Positions 8,108 to 15,675 of a stretch of DNA of 64,000 nt are shown one piece after another. Under the pieces are notes generated by a model, which searched no databases, was not told the DNA's origin, and was given only the letters and a program-made list of their open reading frames with translations. Source of the DNA: Methylobacterium oryzae (GTDB lineage: Bacteria; Pseudomonadota; Alphaproteobacteria; Rhizobiales; Beijerinckiaceae); assembly GCF_021398735.1 (NCBI RefSeq), contig NZ_CP090349.1, forward strand, positions 1,246,501 to 1,310,500, written 5' to 3'. How positions within the stretch are numbered: position 1 is the stretch's first letter; each line of letters opens with the position of its first letter. The position numbers and the translations under genes are program-made.

Positions 8108-8860
8108 ATGCCGGCCTATGACTTCACCGCTCCGCGCCTCCACGTCGCGGCCGATCTCGCGGCGGGGGTGATTCTGCCCCTCGACCGGGCTCAGGCAAAC
8201 TACCTGCTCAACGTGCTGCGCCGGGGGCCGGACGATCCGGTCCTGGTCTTCAACGGCCGCCACGGCGAGTGGCGCGCCCATCTGGTCCAGACCGGGCGCA
8301 AGGGCGCCGACCTGCACGTCGCCGCGCAGACGCGTCCGCAGCCCGCGCCCGCCGACCTTCACTACCTGTTCGCCCCGCTGAAGAGCGCGCGCCTCGACTA
8401 TCTCGCGCAGAAGGCGGTGGAGATGGGGGCCGGGACGATCCGACCGGTCATCACCCGGTTCACGCAGGGCGATCGCGTGAACATAGACCGGCTGCGGGCC
8501 AACGCGGTCGAGGCCGCCGAGCAGTGCGGGATCCTGGCGATTCCCGATTGTCCGGAGCCCGAGCGCCTGCCGGCCGCACTCGCGGGCCTCGCGCCCGGGC
8601 GGCTCCTCGTGTTCTGCGACGAGGACGCGCCCGTGCGCGACCCGGTGGCGGCCCTGCGGGCGGCCGGCGACCCGCTGGCGCCCCCTCCGCTCGCCGTGCT
8701 GGTCGGTCCCGAAGGCGGCTTCTCCGAGGAGGAGCGGGCGCTGATCCGGGCGCGGCCGAACACCGTGGCGCTCTCCCTGGGGCCGCGCATCCTGCGGGCC
8801 GACACCGCCGCCGTCGCCGTGCTGACGCTGGTGCAGGCGGTGCTCGGCGACGCGCGCTGA
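8108..8860 (+). CDS. rsmE: 16S rRNA (uracil-1498-N3)-methyltransferase
   Basis: RsmE methylates U1498 of 16S rRNA in the 30S subunit. The 250-residue length is typical. The N-terminal PUA-like domain carries YLLNVLRR, and the C-terminal SPOUT (knotted) domain has the SAM-binding loops LVGPEGGFSEEE and LGPRILRADTAAVAVL. The linker KAVEMGAGTIRPV is also characteristic. The ATG sits in a compact leader after the exported-protein gene on the other strand. It is followed by gshA after 293 bases, which include a small hairpin. Confidence 0.95.
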   Translation: MPAYDFTAPRLHVAADLAAGVILPLDRAQANYLLNVLRRGPDDPVLVFNGRHGEWRAHLVQTGRKGADLHVAAQTRPQPAPADLHYLFAPLKSARLDYLAQKAVEMGAGTIRPVITRFTQGDRVNIDRLRANAVEAAEQCGILAIPDCPEPERLPAALAGLAPGRLLVFCDEDAPVRDPVAALRAAGDPLAPPPLAVLVGPEGGFSEEERALIRARPNTVALSLGPRILRADTAAVAVLTLVQAVLGDAR

Positions 8861-9057
8861 CGCGCGCCGCCCCGATCCATGTGTGCCCGCGCACATGGAA
8901 GGACCGCGCCGGTCGATTGTTTCCCCGGATCAGACGTGAAGCGGCGCGCCGGTCGAGACCGCCGCGTTGTGGGTTCACGGCGGCTCGATTATGTCCCGGA
9001 TCGGACGCCGCCTGCGCCGCGTGCTCATCGGGGTCGGGGGCGGGTGTCCGCCCGGAT

Positions 9058-9075
9058 CCCGCTCGCGAGAGCGGG
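9058..9075 (+). terminator. Small hairpin between rsmE and gshA
   Basis: CCCGCTC and GAGCGGG pair perfectly around GCGA, followed by TTTGT. It is the only terminator-like structure in the 293 bases between the genes, 198 bases after the rsmE stop. Weak evidence. Confidence 0.35.
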
Positions 9076-9153
9076 TTTGTACCGGGTGGATCCGCCGGAG
9101 CAGTCCGGCGCGCCCGTTCCCAGGCACACGTCAGACGCACGGGCAGGCAGCGC

Positions 9154-10521
9154 ATGGCGCGCGACAGCAACGACACCACGCCGCTCACCACGCGCGCCGA
9201 ACTGATCGAATGGTTCGCGGCGGGCGAGAAGCCGCGCGCGCGCTTCGCGATCGGCACCGAGCACGAGAAGATCCCGTTCTATCGGGAGACCCGGGCGCCG
9301 GTCCCCTACGAGGGGGACCGCGGCATCCGGGCGCTCCTGGAGGGACTCGCCCGCGAGACCGGCTGGGAGCCGATCCTCGATCTCGGCAACATCATCGGCC
9401 TGTCGGCGGAGGCGGGCGGCGCGATCTCGATCGAGCCCGGCGGCCAGTTCGAGCTGTCGGGCGCGGCGCTCCCCGACGTGCACGCCACGGCGGCGGAACT
9501 CGCCACGCACCTCGCCGCGGCGAAGCGGGTGGCCGATCCCCTGGGCATCGGCTTCCTGACGCTGGGCATGAGCCCGAAATGGCGCCGGGACGAGACCCCG
9601 GTCATGCCCAAGAGCCGCTACCGGATCATGGCCGGCTACATGCCGAAGGTCGGGTCCCTCGGTCTCGACATGATGCTGCGCACCGCCACCGTGCAGGTGA
9701 ACCTCGACTTCGCCTCCGAGGCCGACATGGTGCGCAAGATGCGCGCGTCCCTGGCGCTGCAGCCGGTCGCGACCGCGCTCTTCGCCAACTCGCCCTTCAC
9801 CGACGGCCGGCCGAACGGCTTCCTGTCGCGCCGGTCCGAGATCTGGCGCGACACGGACGCCCACCGGACCGGGATGCTGCCCTTCGCCTTCGACGCGGGG
9901 TTCGGCTACGAGGCCTACGTCGACTGGCTGCTCGACATGCCGATGTACTTCGTCAAGCGAGGCGACACCTACCACGACGTGTCGGGCGCCTCGTTCCGCG
10001 ACCTGATGGCCGGCAAGCTCCCGCAGCTGCCGGGCGAGTTCGCCACGGTCTCGGACTGGGCCAACCACGCCTCGACGGCCTTCCCCGAGGTGCGGCTCAA
10101 GCGCTTCCTGGAGATGCGCGGCGCCGATGTCGGCGGCCCCGGCATGATCGCCGCCCAGGCCGCCTTCTGGACCGGTCTCCTCTACGACGACTTGGCCCTC
10201 GACGCGGCCCTCGACCTCGTGAAGGGGTGGAGCCTCGCCAACCGCGAGGCCGCGCGCGCCACGGCGCCGCGCCTGGGGCTCGCGACGCCGGTGGCCAATA
10301 CCACGCTCGGGGCCGTCGCCGCCGAGGCCCTGGCGATCGCCCGCGCGGGCCTCCGGGCGCGGGGCCGCCGCGACGCCGAGGGCCGGGACGAGGTGATCTA
10401 CCTGCAGCCGCTCGAGGCCGTCGTCGCGGCCGGGCGGACGCGGGCCGAGGATCTCCTCGCCGACTACGAGGGTCGCTGGGGCGCCTGCGTGCGTCCGGCC
10501 TTCACGGAATGCGTCTTCTAA
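9154..10521 (+). CDS. gshA: Glutamate--cysteine ligase (alphaproteobacterial/plant type)
   Basis: Catalyses the first step of glutathione synthesis, ATP-dependent joining of glutamate and cysteine. At 455 residues it matches the class shared by alphaproteobacteria and plants rather than the E. coli type. Family blocks seen: RFAIGTEHEKIPF near residue 30, EPGGQFELSGA, MPKSRYRIMAGYMP, RTATVQVNLDF and ANSPFTDGRPNGFLSRRSEIW. The ATG follows an AGG site; an open frame continues upstream but in non-protein composition. Glutathione is central to formaldehyde and thiol chemistry in methylotrophs, which fits the presence of a glutathione transferase at 63224. Confidence 0.95.
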   Translation: MARDSNDTTPLTTRAELIEWFAAGEKPRARFAIGTEHEKIPFYRETRAPVPYEGDRGIRALLEGLARETGWEPILDLGNIIGLSAEAGGAISIEPGGQFELSGAALPDVHATAAELATHLAAAKRVADPLGIGFLTLGMSPKWRRDETPVMPKSRYRIMAGYMPKVGSLGLDMMLRTATVQVNLDFASEADMVRKMRASLALQPVATALFANSPFTDGRPNGFLSRRSEIWRDTDAHRTGMLPFAFDAGFGYEAYVDWLLDMPMYFVKRGDTYHDVSGASFRDLMAGKLPQLPGEFATVSDWANHASTAFPEVRLKRFLEMRGADVGGPGMIAAQAAFWTGLLYDDLALDAALDLVKGWSLANREAARATAPRLGLATPVANTTLGAVAAEALAIARAGLRARGRRDAEGRDEVIYLQPLEAVVAAGRTRAEDLLADYEGRWGACVRPAFTECVF

Positions 10522-10563
10522 GACCCTCCTGAGCGGCTCTCGCAGCCCGAGCGAATCGCCGTT

Positions 10564-10586
10564 GGAACGTGCTAATAGAACGTTCC
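10564..10586. promoter_or_regulatory. Inverted repeat GGAACG-N11-CGTTCC before the Tyr/Gly-rich exported gene
   Basis: Two 6-bp half-sites in inverted orientation, centred about 45 bases before the ATG at 10620. The spacing does not fit the alphaproteobacterial LexA direct repeat or an EcfG promoter, so I leave the binding protein open. Confidence 0.35.
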
Positions 10587-10619
10587 GACAGGGCGCCACG
10601 CTCGGGGAGATGCCGAATC

Positions 10620-10961
10620 ATGACCCGCATCATTGCCGTCATCCTCGCCGGGATGACTTCCATGCCGGCGGCCGTGAGCACGGCGCGGGCGGCCGACCTG
10701 GCGCGGTTCGAGGGCGCTGGGCCGGCCCCGGGGCGCTGGCATTACGGGGCCGGCGGCCGGATCGCCGGCACCGTGGCCGCGCGGGGGCGGCCGCAGTACA
10801 GCTATTACGGCGAGTACGGCTATCCCGCGCCGTTCGGCTACGGTTACGCCTACGCGCCGGTCCCGAGCCGCGGCTTCGAGTACGGCTACAACGGTCCCCG
10901 CTATGTCTGGACCGCGCCGGACAGCTATTCCGGACCCGCCTTCGGCTATCACGTGTGGTGA
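10620..10961 (+). CDS. Exported tyrosine/glycine-rich protein
   Basis: A 113-residue product with a Sec signal peptide (TRIIAVILAGMTSMPAAVS, cleavage probably after ARA). The mature chain is rich in Tyr, Gly and Pro (QYSYYGEYGYPAPFGYGYAY), with no cysteine. Such short aromatic-rich secreted proteins are frequent in Hyphomicrobiales but have no assigned role. A GGGGAGA site lies 10 bases before the chosen ATG. An inverted repeat lies just upstream at 10564-10586. Confidence 0.65.
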   Translation: MTRIIAVILAGMTSMPAAVSTARAADLARFEGAGPAPGRWHYGAGGRIAGTVAARGRPQYSYYGEYGYPAPFGYGYAYAPVPSRGFEYGYNGPRYVWTAPDSYSGPAFGYHVW

Positions 10962-11038
10962 GGACGCCGCTGGCGCCGGGCCGCCGCGGTGCCTAAGACC
11001 GCCGGGCCGGCATCCGCGCCGGTTCGGGAGCTTCCGGC

Positions 11039-11308
11039 GTGCGGGACGAGGATCCGGACTGCGTCGACCTCGACCTGAGCGGCCTGAAATGTCCGCTCCC
11101 GGTCCTGCGCACCCGCAAGGCGCTGCGCGGCCTCGCCGCCGGCCGGACGCTGGTGGTGACCTGCACCGACCCCCTGGCCGCCCTCGACATCCCGAACCTC
11201 GTGCGCGAGGAGGGCGCCCGCCTCGACGCCGCCGAGCGCCTGGAGGGGCCGCCCGCGGGGCGTTTGCGCTTCCGCATCACCGTGTCCGCAAGGCCGCCGC
11301 ATTCCTGA
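11039..11308 (+). CDS. TusA-family sulfur carrier protein
   Basis: An 89-residue protein with the SirA/TusA fold signature: LDLSGLKCPLPVLRTRKAL at residues ~12-30, where the cysteine of CPLP carries a persulfide. The length and the rest of the fold (LVVTCTDPLAALDIPNLVREEG) match. The start is a GTG with GGGAG upstream. Family members relay sulfur for tRNA thiolation, molybdenum cofactor or other sulfur chemistry. A Nudix gene follows 37 bases later on the same strand, so the two are probably co-transcribed, though I know no functional link. Confidence 0.88.
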   Translation: MRDEDPDCVDLDLSGLKCPLPVLRTRKALRGLAAGRTLVVTCTDPLAALDIPNLVREEGARLDAAERLEGPPAGRLRFRITVSARPPHS

Positions 11309-11345
11309 ACGATCCGTCGGGCTCCAGGAGCAGGGCGAGATCGGA

Positions 11346-11921
11346 ATGGCACCACGGATCGGGGGCGTGCGCCTCGTACATGACGGCTGGGCGCGCTACC
11401 TCGTCGCCGAGGTGATGCAGGAGGACGGGAGCCGCATCACCCGGGAGATGGAGGATCACGGCCGGGCGGTCGCGGTGCTCCCCTACGATCCGGAGCGGCG
11501 GGTCGCCACGCTCGTCTCGCAGTTCCGGGCGCCGGTCCTCTACTCGGGCGGGCCGCCGAGCCACATCGAGGTGCCGGCCGGCCTCCTCGACGAGGGCGCC
11601 TCCGAGGACGAGGCGCGGCGCGAGGCGATGGAGGAGACGGGCCTGCGCCTCAGCGCCCTCGACTTCGTCGCCAGCGCCTGGTCGATGCCGGGGATCTCCA
11701 CGGAGCGGATGGACCTGTTCCTCGCCGCCTACGGCGAGGCCGACCGGACCGGCACCGGCGGCGGTCTCGCCGCCGAGGGCGAGGCCGTGGCGGTCCACGA
11801 GATCCCGCTGCCGGAGCTGGCCGCCATGGGCCGCCGCGGCGCGATCACCGACATGAAGTCGCTGACGCTGCTCTTCGCGCTCCAATTGCGGCGGCCGGAC
11901 CTGTTCGCGGAGCGGCGCTGA
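11346..11921 (+). CDS. Nudix hydrolase, ADP-ribose pyrophosphatase-like, with an unusual Nudix box
   Basis: The 191-residue product has the ADPRase/NudK layout: VAVLPYDPERR, VSQFRAPV, then HIEVPAGLLDEG leading into the Nudix box at residues 79-100. The catalytic helix REAMEETGL (92-100) is intact. The first half of the box is odd: the usual Glu after the Gly loop is Ala85 and the spacing to REU is one residue short. It probably hydrolyses a nucleoside diphosphate linked to a sugar or similar. The stop lies only two bases from the convergent WecG-type gene. Confidence 0.85.
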   Translation: MAPRIGGVRLVHDGWARYLVAEVMQEDGSRITREMEDHGRAVAVLPYDPERRVATLVSQFRAPVLYSGGPPSHIEVPAGLLDEGASEDEARREAMEETGLRLSALDFVASAWSMPGISTERMDLFLAAYGEADRTGTGGGLAAEGEAVAVHEIPLPELAAMGRRGAITDMKSLTLLFALQLRRPDLFAERR

Positions 11922-11923
11922 GG

Positions 11924-12787
11924 TCAGCCGGCGCGCCGCCGGAACTGGTCGCGCGCGGCGAGGCCGATGAAGCGCCACGACTTGATGAAGTAGCGCCGGA
12001 ACAGCCGGCGCGGCGCCTGCAGGAACCGGTAGATCCACTCGAGGCCGAGGCGCTGCATCAGCCGCGGGGCGCGCGGCAGGAACCCGGCGGCGACGTTGAG
12101 GGCGTCGCCGACGCAGAAGACCACCGGCTCGCCGAGCGTCTGGCCGTGGCGATCCACCCAGATCTCGGATTTGGGCGCGCCGACGCCCATCACCAGCAGC
12201 GTCGTCCCGTGGGCGCGGATCCGCTCCGCCAGGGCGCGGCTGTAGGCCGCGTCGTGCTCGAAGCCGAAGGGTGGCACGGCGCTCGTCACGGCGCCGGGCG
12301 GAAGGCCCGCTGCCTGCAGCCGGGTCGCCAGCGCGTCCGCCGCGTCCTGTCGGGCGGAGACGAAGAAGACCCGCCGCGCGAAGGCCGGCGGGTCGGCCAG
12401 GACGCAGCCCAGGAGGTCGTGGCCGGTGATCCGGTGAACGGGCTGGCCGCACGCCTTCCGGGCCAGCCAGACCAGCGGCATCCCGTCGAGGGTCCGGGCC
12501 GCGGCGCGCGCGTAGGCCTCGCGGAACGGCGCGTTCTCGCTGAGCTGGACGATGTGATCGACGTTCGCCGTCACGATCATGCGCGGGCGGCCGTCACGCC
12601 GGGCCGCGACGTCGGCCACGAGGGTCGCGGCGGGACCGGTGTGAAACCGGTAGCCGAAGAGTTCGACGGTCGCGCCCGTCTGCGGCGATCCGGACGCCGC
12701 GGGGGCCGGGGCGCTCACCGTGTGTGCCTCCCCGAGGACCGGATCCATAGCGCCCAGGTAGAGGCTGATCTCGCCGATGTCACGCAT
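11924..12787 (-). CDS. WecG/TagA/CpsF-family glycosyltransferase
   Basis: A GT26 enzyme that adds a sugar to a lipid-linked intermediate in surface polysaccharide synthesis. The 287 residues show the family blocks TANVDHIVQLSEN, DGMPLVWLARKACG, ITGHDLL, GVGAPKSEIWVDR and CVGDALNVAAGFLPRAP, then the amphipathic basic end with EWIYRFLQAPRR that docks to the membrane. Its start overlaps the last 8 bases of the preceding export gene, so they are translationally coupled. With the export protein and two glycosyltransferases upstream it forms an exopolysaccharide locus. Confidence 0.92.
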   Translation of the reverse strand: MRDIGEISLYLGAMDPVLGEAHTVSAPAPAASGSPQTGATVELFGYRFHTGPAATLVADVAARRDGRPRMIVTANVDHIVQLSENAPFREAYARAAARTLDGMPLVWLARKACGQPVHRITGHDLLGCVLADPPAFARRVFFVSARQDAADALATRLQAAGLPPGAVTSAVPPFGFEHDAAYSRALAERIRAHGTTLLVMGVGAPKSEIWVDRHGQTLGEPVVFCVGDALNVAAGFLPRAPRLMQRLGLEWIYRFLQAPRRLFRRYFIKSWRFIGLAARDQFRRRAG

Positions 12788-14255
12788 CGGCGGCCCGGAA
12801 GCTCGCGGCCGGCCGGGTGGCGGCGCGCAGGCTGCGGCGACGGTCGCTGTCGGCGCCGAGCAGCAGGGCGATGCCGCCGCCGAGCAGCAGGCCGAGGACG
12901 AGCGCCACCGGCAGGACGATCTTGGGGGAGGGCGGGAAGGTCCGCTGGCGCGCCGGGACCGCGGCCGAGATGATCCGGACGTTGGTGGTGTTGAGCCGCT
13001 CCTGCTCGCTCGCCTCGCGGGCGCGCTTCAGATAGGCCTCGTAGATGCCGCGGCGGGCGTCGAGGGTCCGCTCCAGCTCGCGCAGGCCGACATAGGCCCG
13101 GTCGCTGGACGCGGTCTCGTTCTTCACCCGGTCGAGATTGGCCCGGATCGCGGCCTCGCTCGCGGCGGCGCGGTCGTAATCCTTCTGGGTCGTCTCGATG
13201 ATCCGCTCCTTCTCGCGCTGGATCAGGCGCTGCAGGTCGCGCTGCTGGGCGTACTGCTCGGCCATGGCCGGGTGGCGCTCGCCGAGGCGGGTGGCGAGCT
13301 CCGCGGTGTTGCGGGACAGCGTGGCGTATTGCTGCCGCAGGGCCTGCATCTCCAGACTCTGCAGCATTTCGGGAAGGGCGGTGCTGGGATCCGACGAGCG
13401 CATCCGGCGCGCCTGATCGAGGCGCGACTTGGCCTCCGCGGTCTTGATGGAGGCGGTGACGAGCTGCTGGTTCAGGTCGCCGAGCTGCTGGTCGGTGAGC
13501 AGGCGGCCGCTGGCGGCCACGAGCTTGTGATCCTCGCGGTAGCGCACCACGGCGCTCTCGGCCTGCTCGACGTCGCGCTTGAGGCTGTTGAGCCGCCCCG
13601 CCAGGGCGTCGGAGGCGCGCCGTGCGGTCTCGGTCCGGGCCGCGGCCTCCTCGGCGAAGTAGGCGTCGCCGACGGCGTTGGCGATGCGGGCGGCCTTCTC
13701 GGGATCGCGCGACTGAACGGAGACGTCGATCACGAAGGTCCGCTCGGCCCGCCGGACTGTGAGCCGGTTCTGCAGCGTGTCGAGGGCCGTGAAGACCGGG
13801 TCGCGGCTCGCCGGCGGGGGCAGCATGCCCAGCGCGCCCTTGATCCAGGTGAGGGTCGGGTTGTTGCCGTCCGGCAGCACGAACTCGTCGTCCTGGTCGA
13901 GGTGGAGCTTGGCGATCACCCGGCGCAGGACGCTGTCGGACTGGATCACCCGCACCTGGCTCTCGGCGATCGACACGCCGCTGTCGGCCTGGGGCTGGCG
14001 CGCGTTCACGTCGTTCTCGACGACGCGCAGGTCGCTCGGATCCACTAGGATCTGGATGCTCGACGTGTAGCGGGGCGGGATCAGGCCGAGGAGCGCCACC
14101 GCGACGGCGACCATGAACAGGCCGCCCAGCACGATGAAGCCGCTGCCGCGCCACAGCCGCCGCAGGATCACGCGGCCGTCCGTCGGCGGCGCGACCTGCG
14201 GCAGCACCATCCGCACGGGCCGTTCGCCGCTCATCCGCGTCGAGAAGTCGAACAT
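12780..14255 (-). CDS. Polysaccharide chain-length/export protein (Wzz/GumC family)
   Basis: A 491-residue inner-membrane protein of the polysaccharide co-polymerase type. It has a membrane segment near residues 38-58 (FIVLGGLFMVAVAVALLGL), the Wzz motif PPRYTSSIQILVDPSD just after, and a second membrane segment near the C-terminus (IVLPVALVLGLLLGGGIALLLG) preceded by a proline-rich turn. Between lies a long periplasmic helical coiled-coil region (about residues 210-400). There is no Walker-type tyrosine-kinase domain, so a kinase, if any, is encoded elsewhere. It controls chain length or export of the polymer made by the neighbouring transferases. Confidence 0.9.
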   Translation of the reverse strand: MFDFSTRMSGERPVRMVLPQVAPPTDGRVILRRLWRGSGFIVLGGLFMVAVAVALLGLIPPRYTSSIQILVDPSDLRVVENDVNARQPQADSGVSIAESQVRVIQSDSVLRRVIAKLHLDQDDEFVLPDGNNPTLTWIKGALGMLPPPASRDPVFTALDTLQNRLTVRRAERTFVIDVSVQSRDPEKAARIANAVGDAYFAEEAAARTETARRASDALAGRLNSLKRDVEQAESAVVRYREDHKLVAASGRLLTDQQLGDLNQQLVTASIKTAEAKSRLDQARRMRSSDPSTALPEMLQSLEMQALRQQYATLSRNTAELATRLGERHPAMAEQYAQQRDLQRLIQREKERIIETTQKDYDRAAASEAAIRANLDRVKNETASSDRAYVGLRELERTLDARRGIYEAYLKRAREASEQERLNTTNVRIISAAVPARQRTFPPSPKIVLPVALVLGLLLGGGIALLLGADSDRRRSLRAATRPAASFRAADA

Positions 14256-14487
14256 ACGCCTCGCTCCCTGACCTGCCTCGGCGGAGACCGCCGCCCGTCA
14301 CCCGCCCCGTCGCCCGTTCCCTTTCTGACCAGCTCCGTGCCGATCTGGAACAGGTGCCCGCCCGAGGCGCTGCCTTCTTCGGGAGCCCAGCAATCAACAT
14401 ACCGGACCAGTAGTGTCGCCCCGATGCGGCACTTGCTTCAGGAAGCTGGCAGATATCGCTTACAGATGCAGTCCTGACTGTCACGAC

Positions 14488-14512
14488 AATCGGGCGTGAA
14501 AAGTTCCCGATT
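14488..14512 (-). terminator. Hairpin between the glycosyltransferase pair and the export gene
   Basis: AATCGGG and CCCGATT pair over an 11-base loop, 24 bases after the stop of the glycosyltransferase ending at 14536. It lacks a T-run on the minus strand. It suggests two transcription units in the polysaccharide locus. The rest of the 280-base gap shows no further structure. Confidence 0.4.
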
Positions 14513-14535
14513 TGTTGGGGACTACGCAGGCCGCC

Positions 14536-15675
14536 TCAGGCGGTGCCCGCGTGTGCGACAATTGACTCCAGCGCATCGTAAGCCGCGGGATCGCCGGCCA
14601 GGAAGCGCCGGAAGCGCGCGCCGTCCTCGGCCGCGATCGCGTTCCAGCGCGCGACGTTGGCCCGACTCATTCCGGCGGCGCGGGCCAGGGCGCCGTCGCG
14701 GATCCAGCCGGCGAGGGCGCCCGCGGCCGCGTCGGGCTCCTCCGGCCGGATCAGCAGGGCCGACGCCCCCAGGACCTCCCGGAACACCGGGTCGTCCGGC
14801 GCCACCACCGGAAGGCCGCCGTGCTGCACCTCCAGCAGCGGCAGGCCGAGCCCCTCCGCCTTGGAGGTGGAGACCAGCAGGTGGCACGACCCCGCGAGGG
14901 CGCGCAGCTCGGCGTCGGCGAGGTACCCGTGGCGGTGCAGGAACGGCGGCGGTGCGTCCAGGAAGGCGTGCTGTCCCCAGCCGACCCGGCCGACGAGGTG
15001 GAGCTCCGCCGGGATACCGGCACGGATGAGCGCCGCCGTCAGCGCGAGGGTCGCCGGATAGTTCTTGCGCGGCTCGATGGTGCCGATGGCGAGGATGCGC
15101 AGCGGCCGGCCCGGCGCGTAGGCAGCCGGTCCCGGCAGGTGCGCGAGCCCGAAGGCGTCGCGGACGGGGGGGCGCAGCAGGGCGACGCGGGCGCGTCGGG
15201 CGCAGAGCGCGCGCACGTCCGCCCCGGTGGTGCGGCTGTTAACGAACAGGTTCGGGCACCAGCGCAGGGCCAGGGCGAAGCTGGGGCTCATGTAGAGCCG
15301 GCTGCGCAGGCTCAGATCCTCCGTCCGCGTGAGCAGGAAGGTGTCGTGGACGTAGAGCAGGCAGCGCGACGCCGCGACGGCGCAGAGCGGCCCGGGCGGG
15401 AAGCCCGGGAACAGGAACAGGGCGTCCCGATCCATCAGCGCCCGCGCCGGCAGGCCGAGCTGCTGCGCGGCGACCATGCCGGGCAGGGAGCCCGCGGTCA
15501 CCGGCCGCACCGCGTGCGGGGCGAGCCGGTCCGGGGCGAACAGGTCGAGGGTGACTCGCTCGATCCCCGTCACGTGGGCGCGCAGATGGGTCTGATCGAG
15601 GTAGATCCGTCGCCGAGTCGGCGCCGCCCGCGCGCCGCCCGCATTGTCGCCGGCCCTGTCGCCGCGGGCCGTCAC
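14536..15675 (-). CDS. GT-B glycosyltransferase (family 4-like)
   Basis: The GTG start overlaps the stop of the upstream glycosyltransferase as GTGA (15672-15675), so the true gene is 379 residues although the frame is open much further. The protein opens RRIYLDQTHLRAHVTGIERV, as in many mannosyl or rhamnosyltransferases, and the C-terminal Rossmann domain has LRILAIGTIEPRKNYP, ELHLVGRVGWG and the nucleotide-sugar box STSKAEGLGLPLLEVQHGGLP with the conserved EGxGxPxxE pattern. The sugar is not predictable. It should act at the cytoplasmic face on a lipid-linked polysaccharide intermediate. Confidence 0.88.
   Translation of the reverse strand: MTARGDRAGDNAGGARAAPTRRRIYLDQTHLRAHVTGIERVTLDLFAPDRLAPHAVRPVTAGSLPGMVAAQQLGLPARALMDRDALFLFPGFPPGPLCAVAASRCLLYVHDTFLLTRTEDLSLRSRLYMSPSFALALRWCPNLFVNSRTTGADVRALCARRARVALLRPPVRDAFGLAHLPGPAAYAPGRPLRILAIGTIEPRKNYPATLALTAALIRAGIPAELHLVGRVGWGQHAFLDAPPPFLHRHGYLADAELRALAGSCHLLVSTSKAEGLGLPLLEVQHGGLPVVAPDDPVFREVLGASALLIRPEEPDAAAGALAGWIRDGALARAAGMSRANVARWNAIAAEDGARFRRFLAGDPAAYDALESIVAHAGTA

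Noticed and set aside
8879..9205. 108-codon frame between rsmE and gshA
   Set aside because: Overlaps the gshA start in another frame, very Arg/Pro-rich, and no ribosome site.
10564..10586. LexA box or EcfG promoter before the Tyr/Gly-rich gene
   Set aside because: Spacing is GAAC-N9-GAAC, not the N7 of alphaproteobacterial LexA, and GGAAC-N12-CGTT, not N16/17. Kept only as an unnamed inverted repeat.
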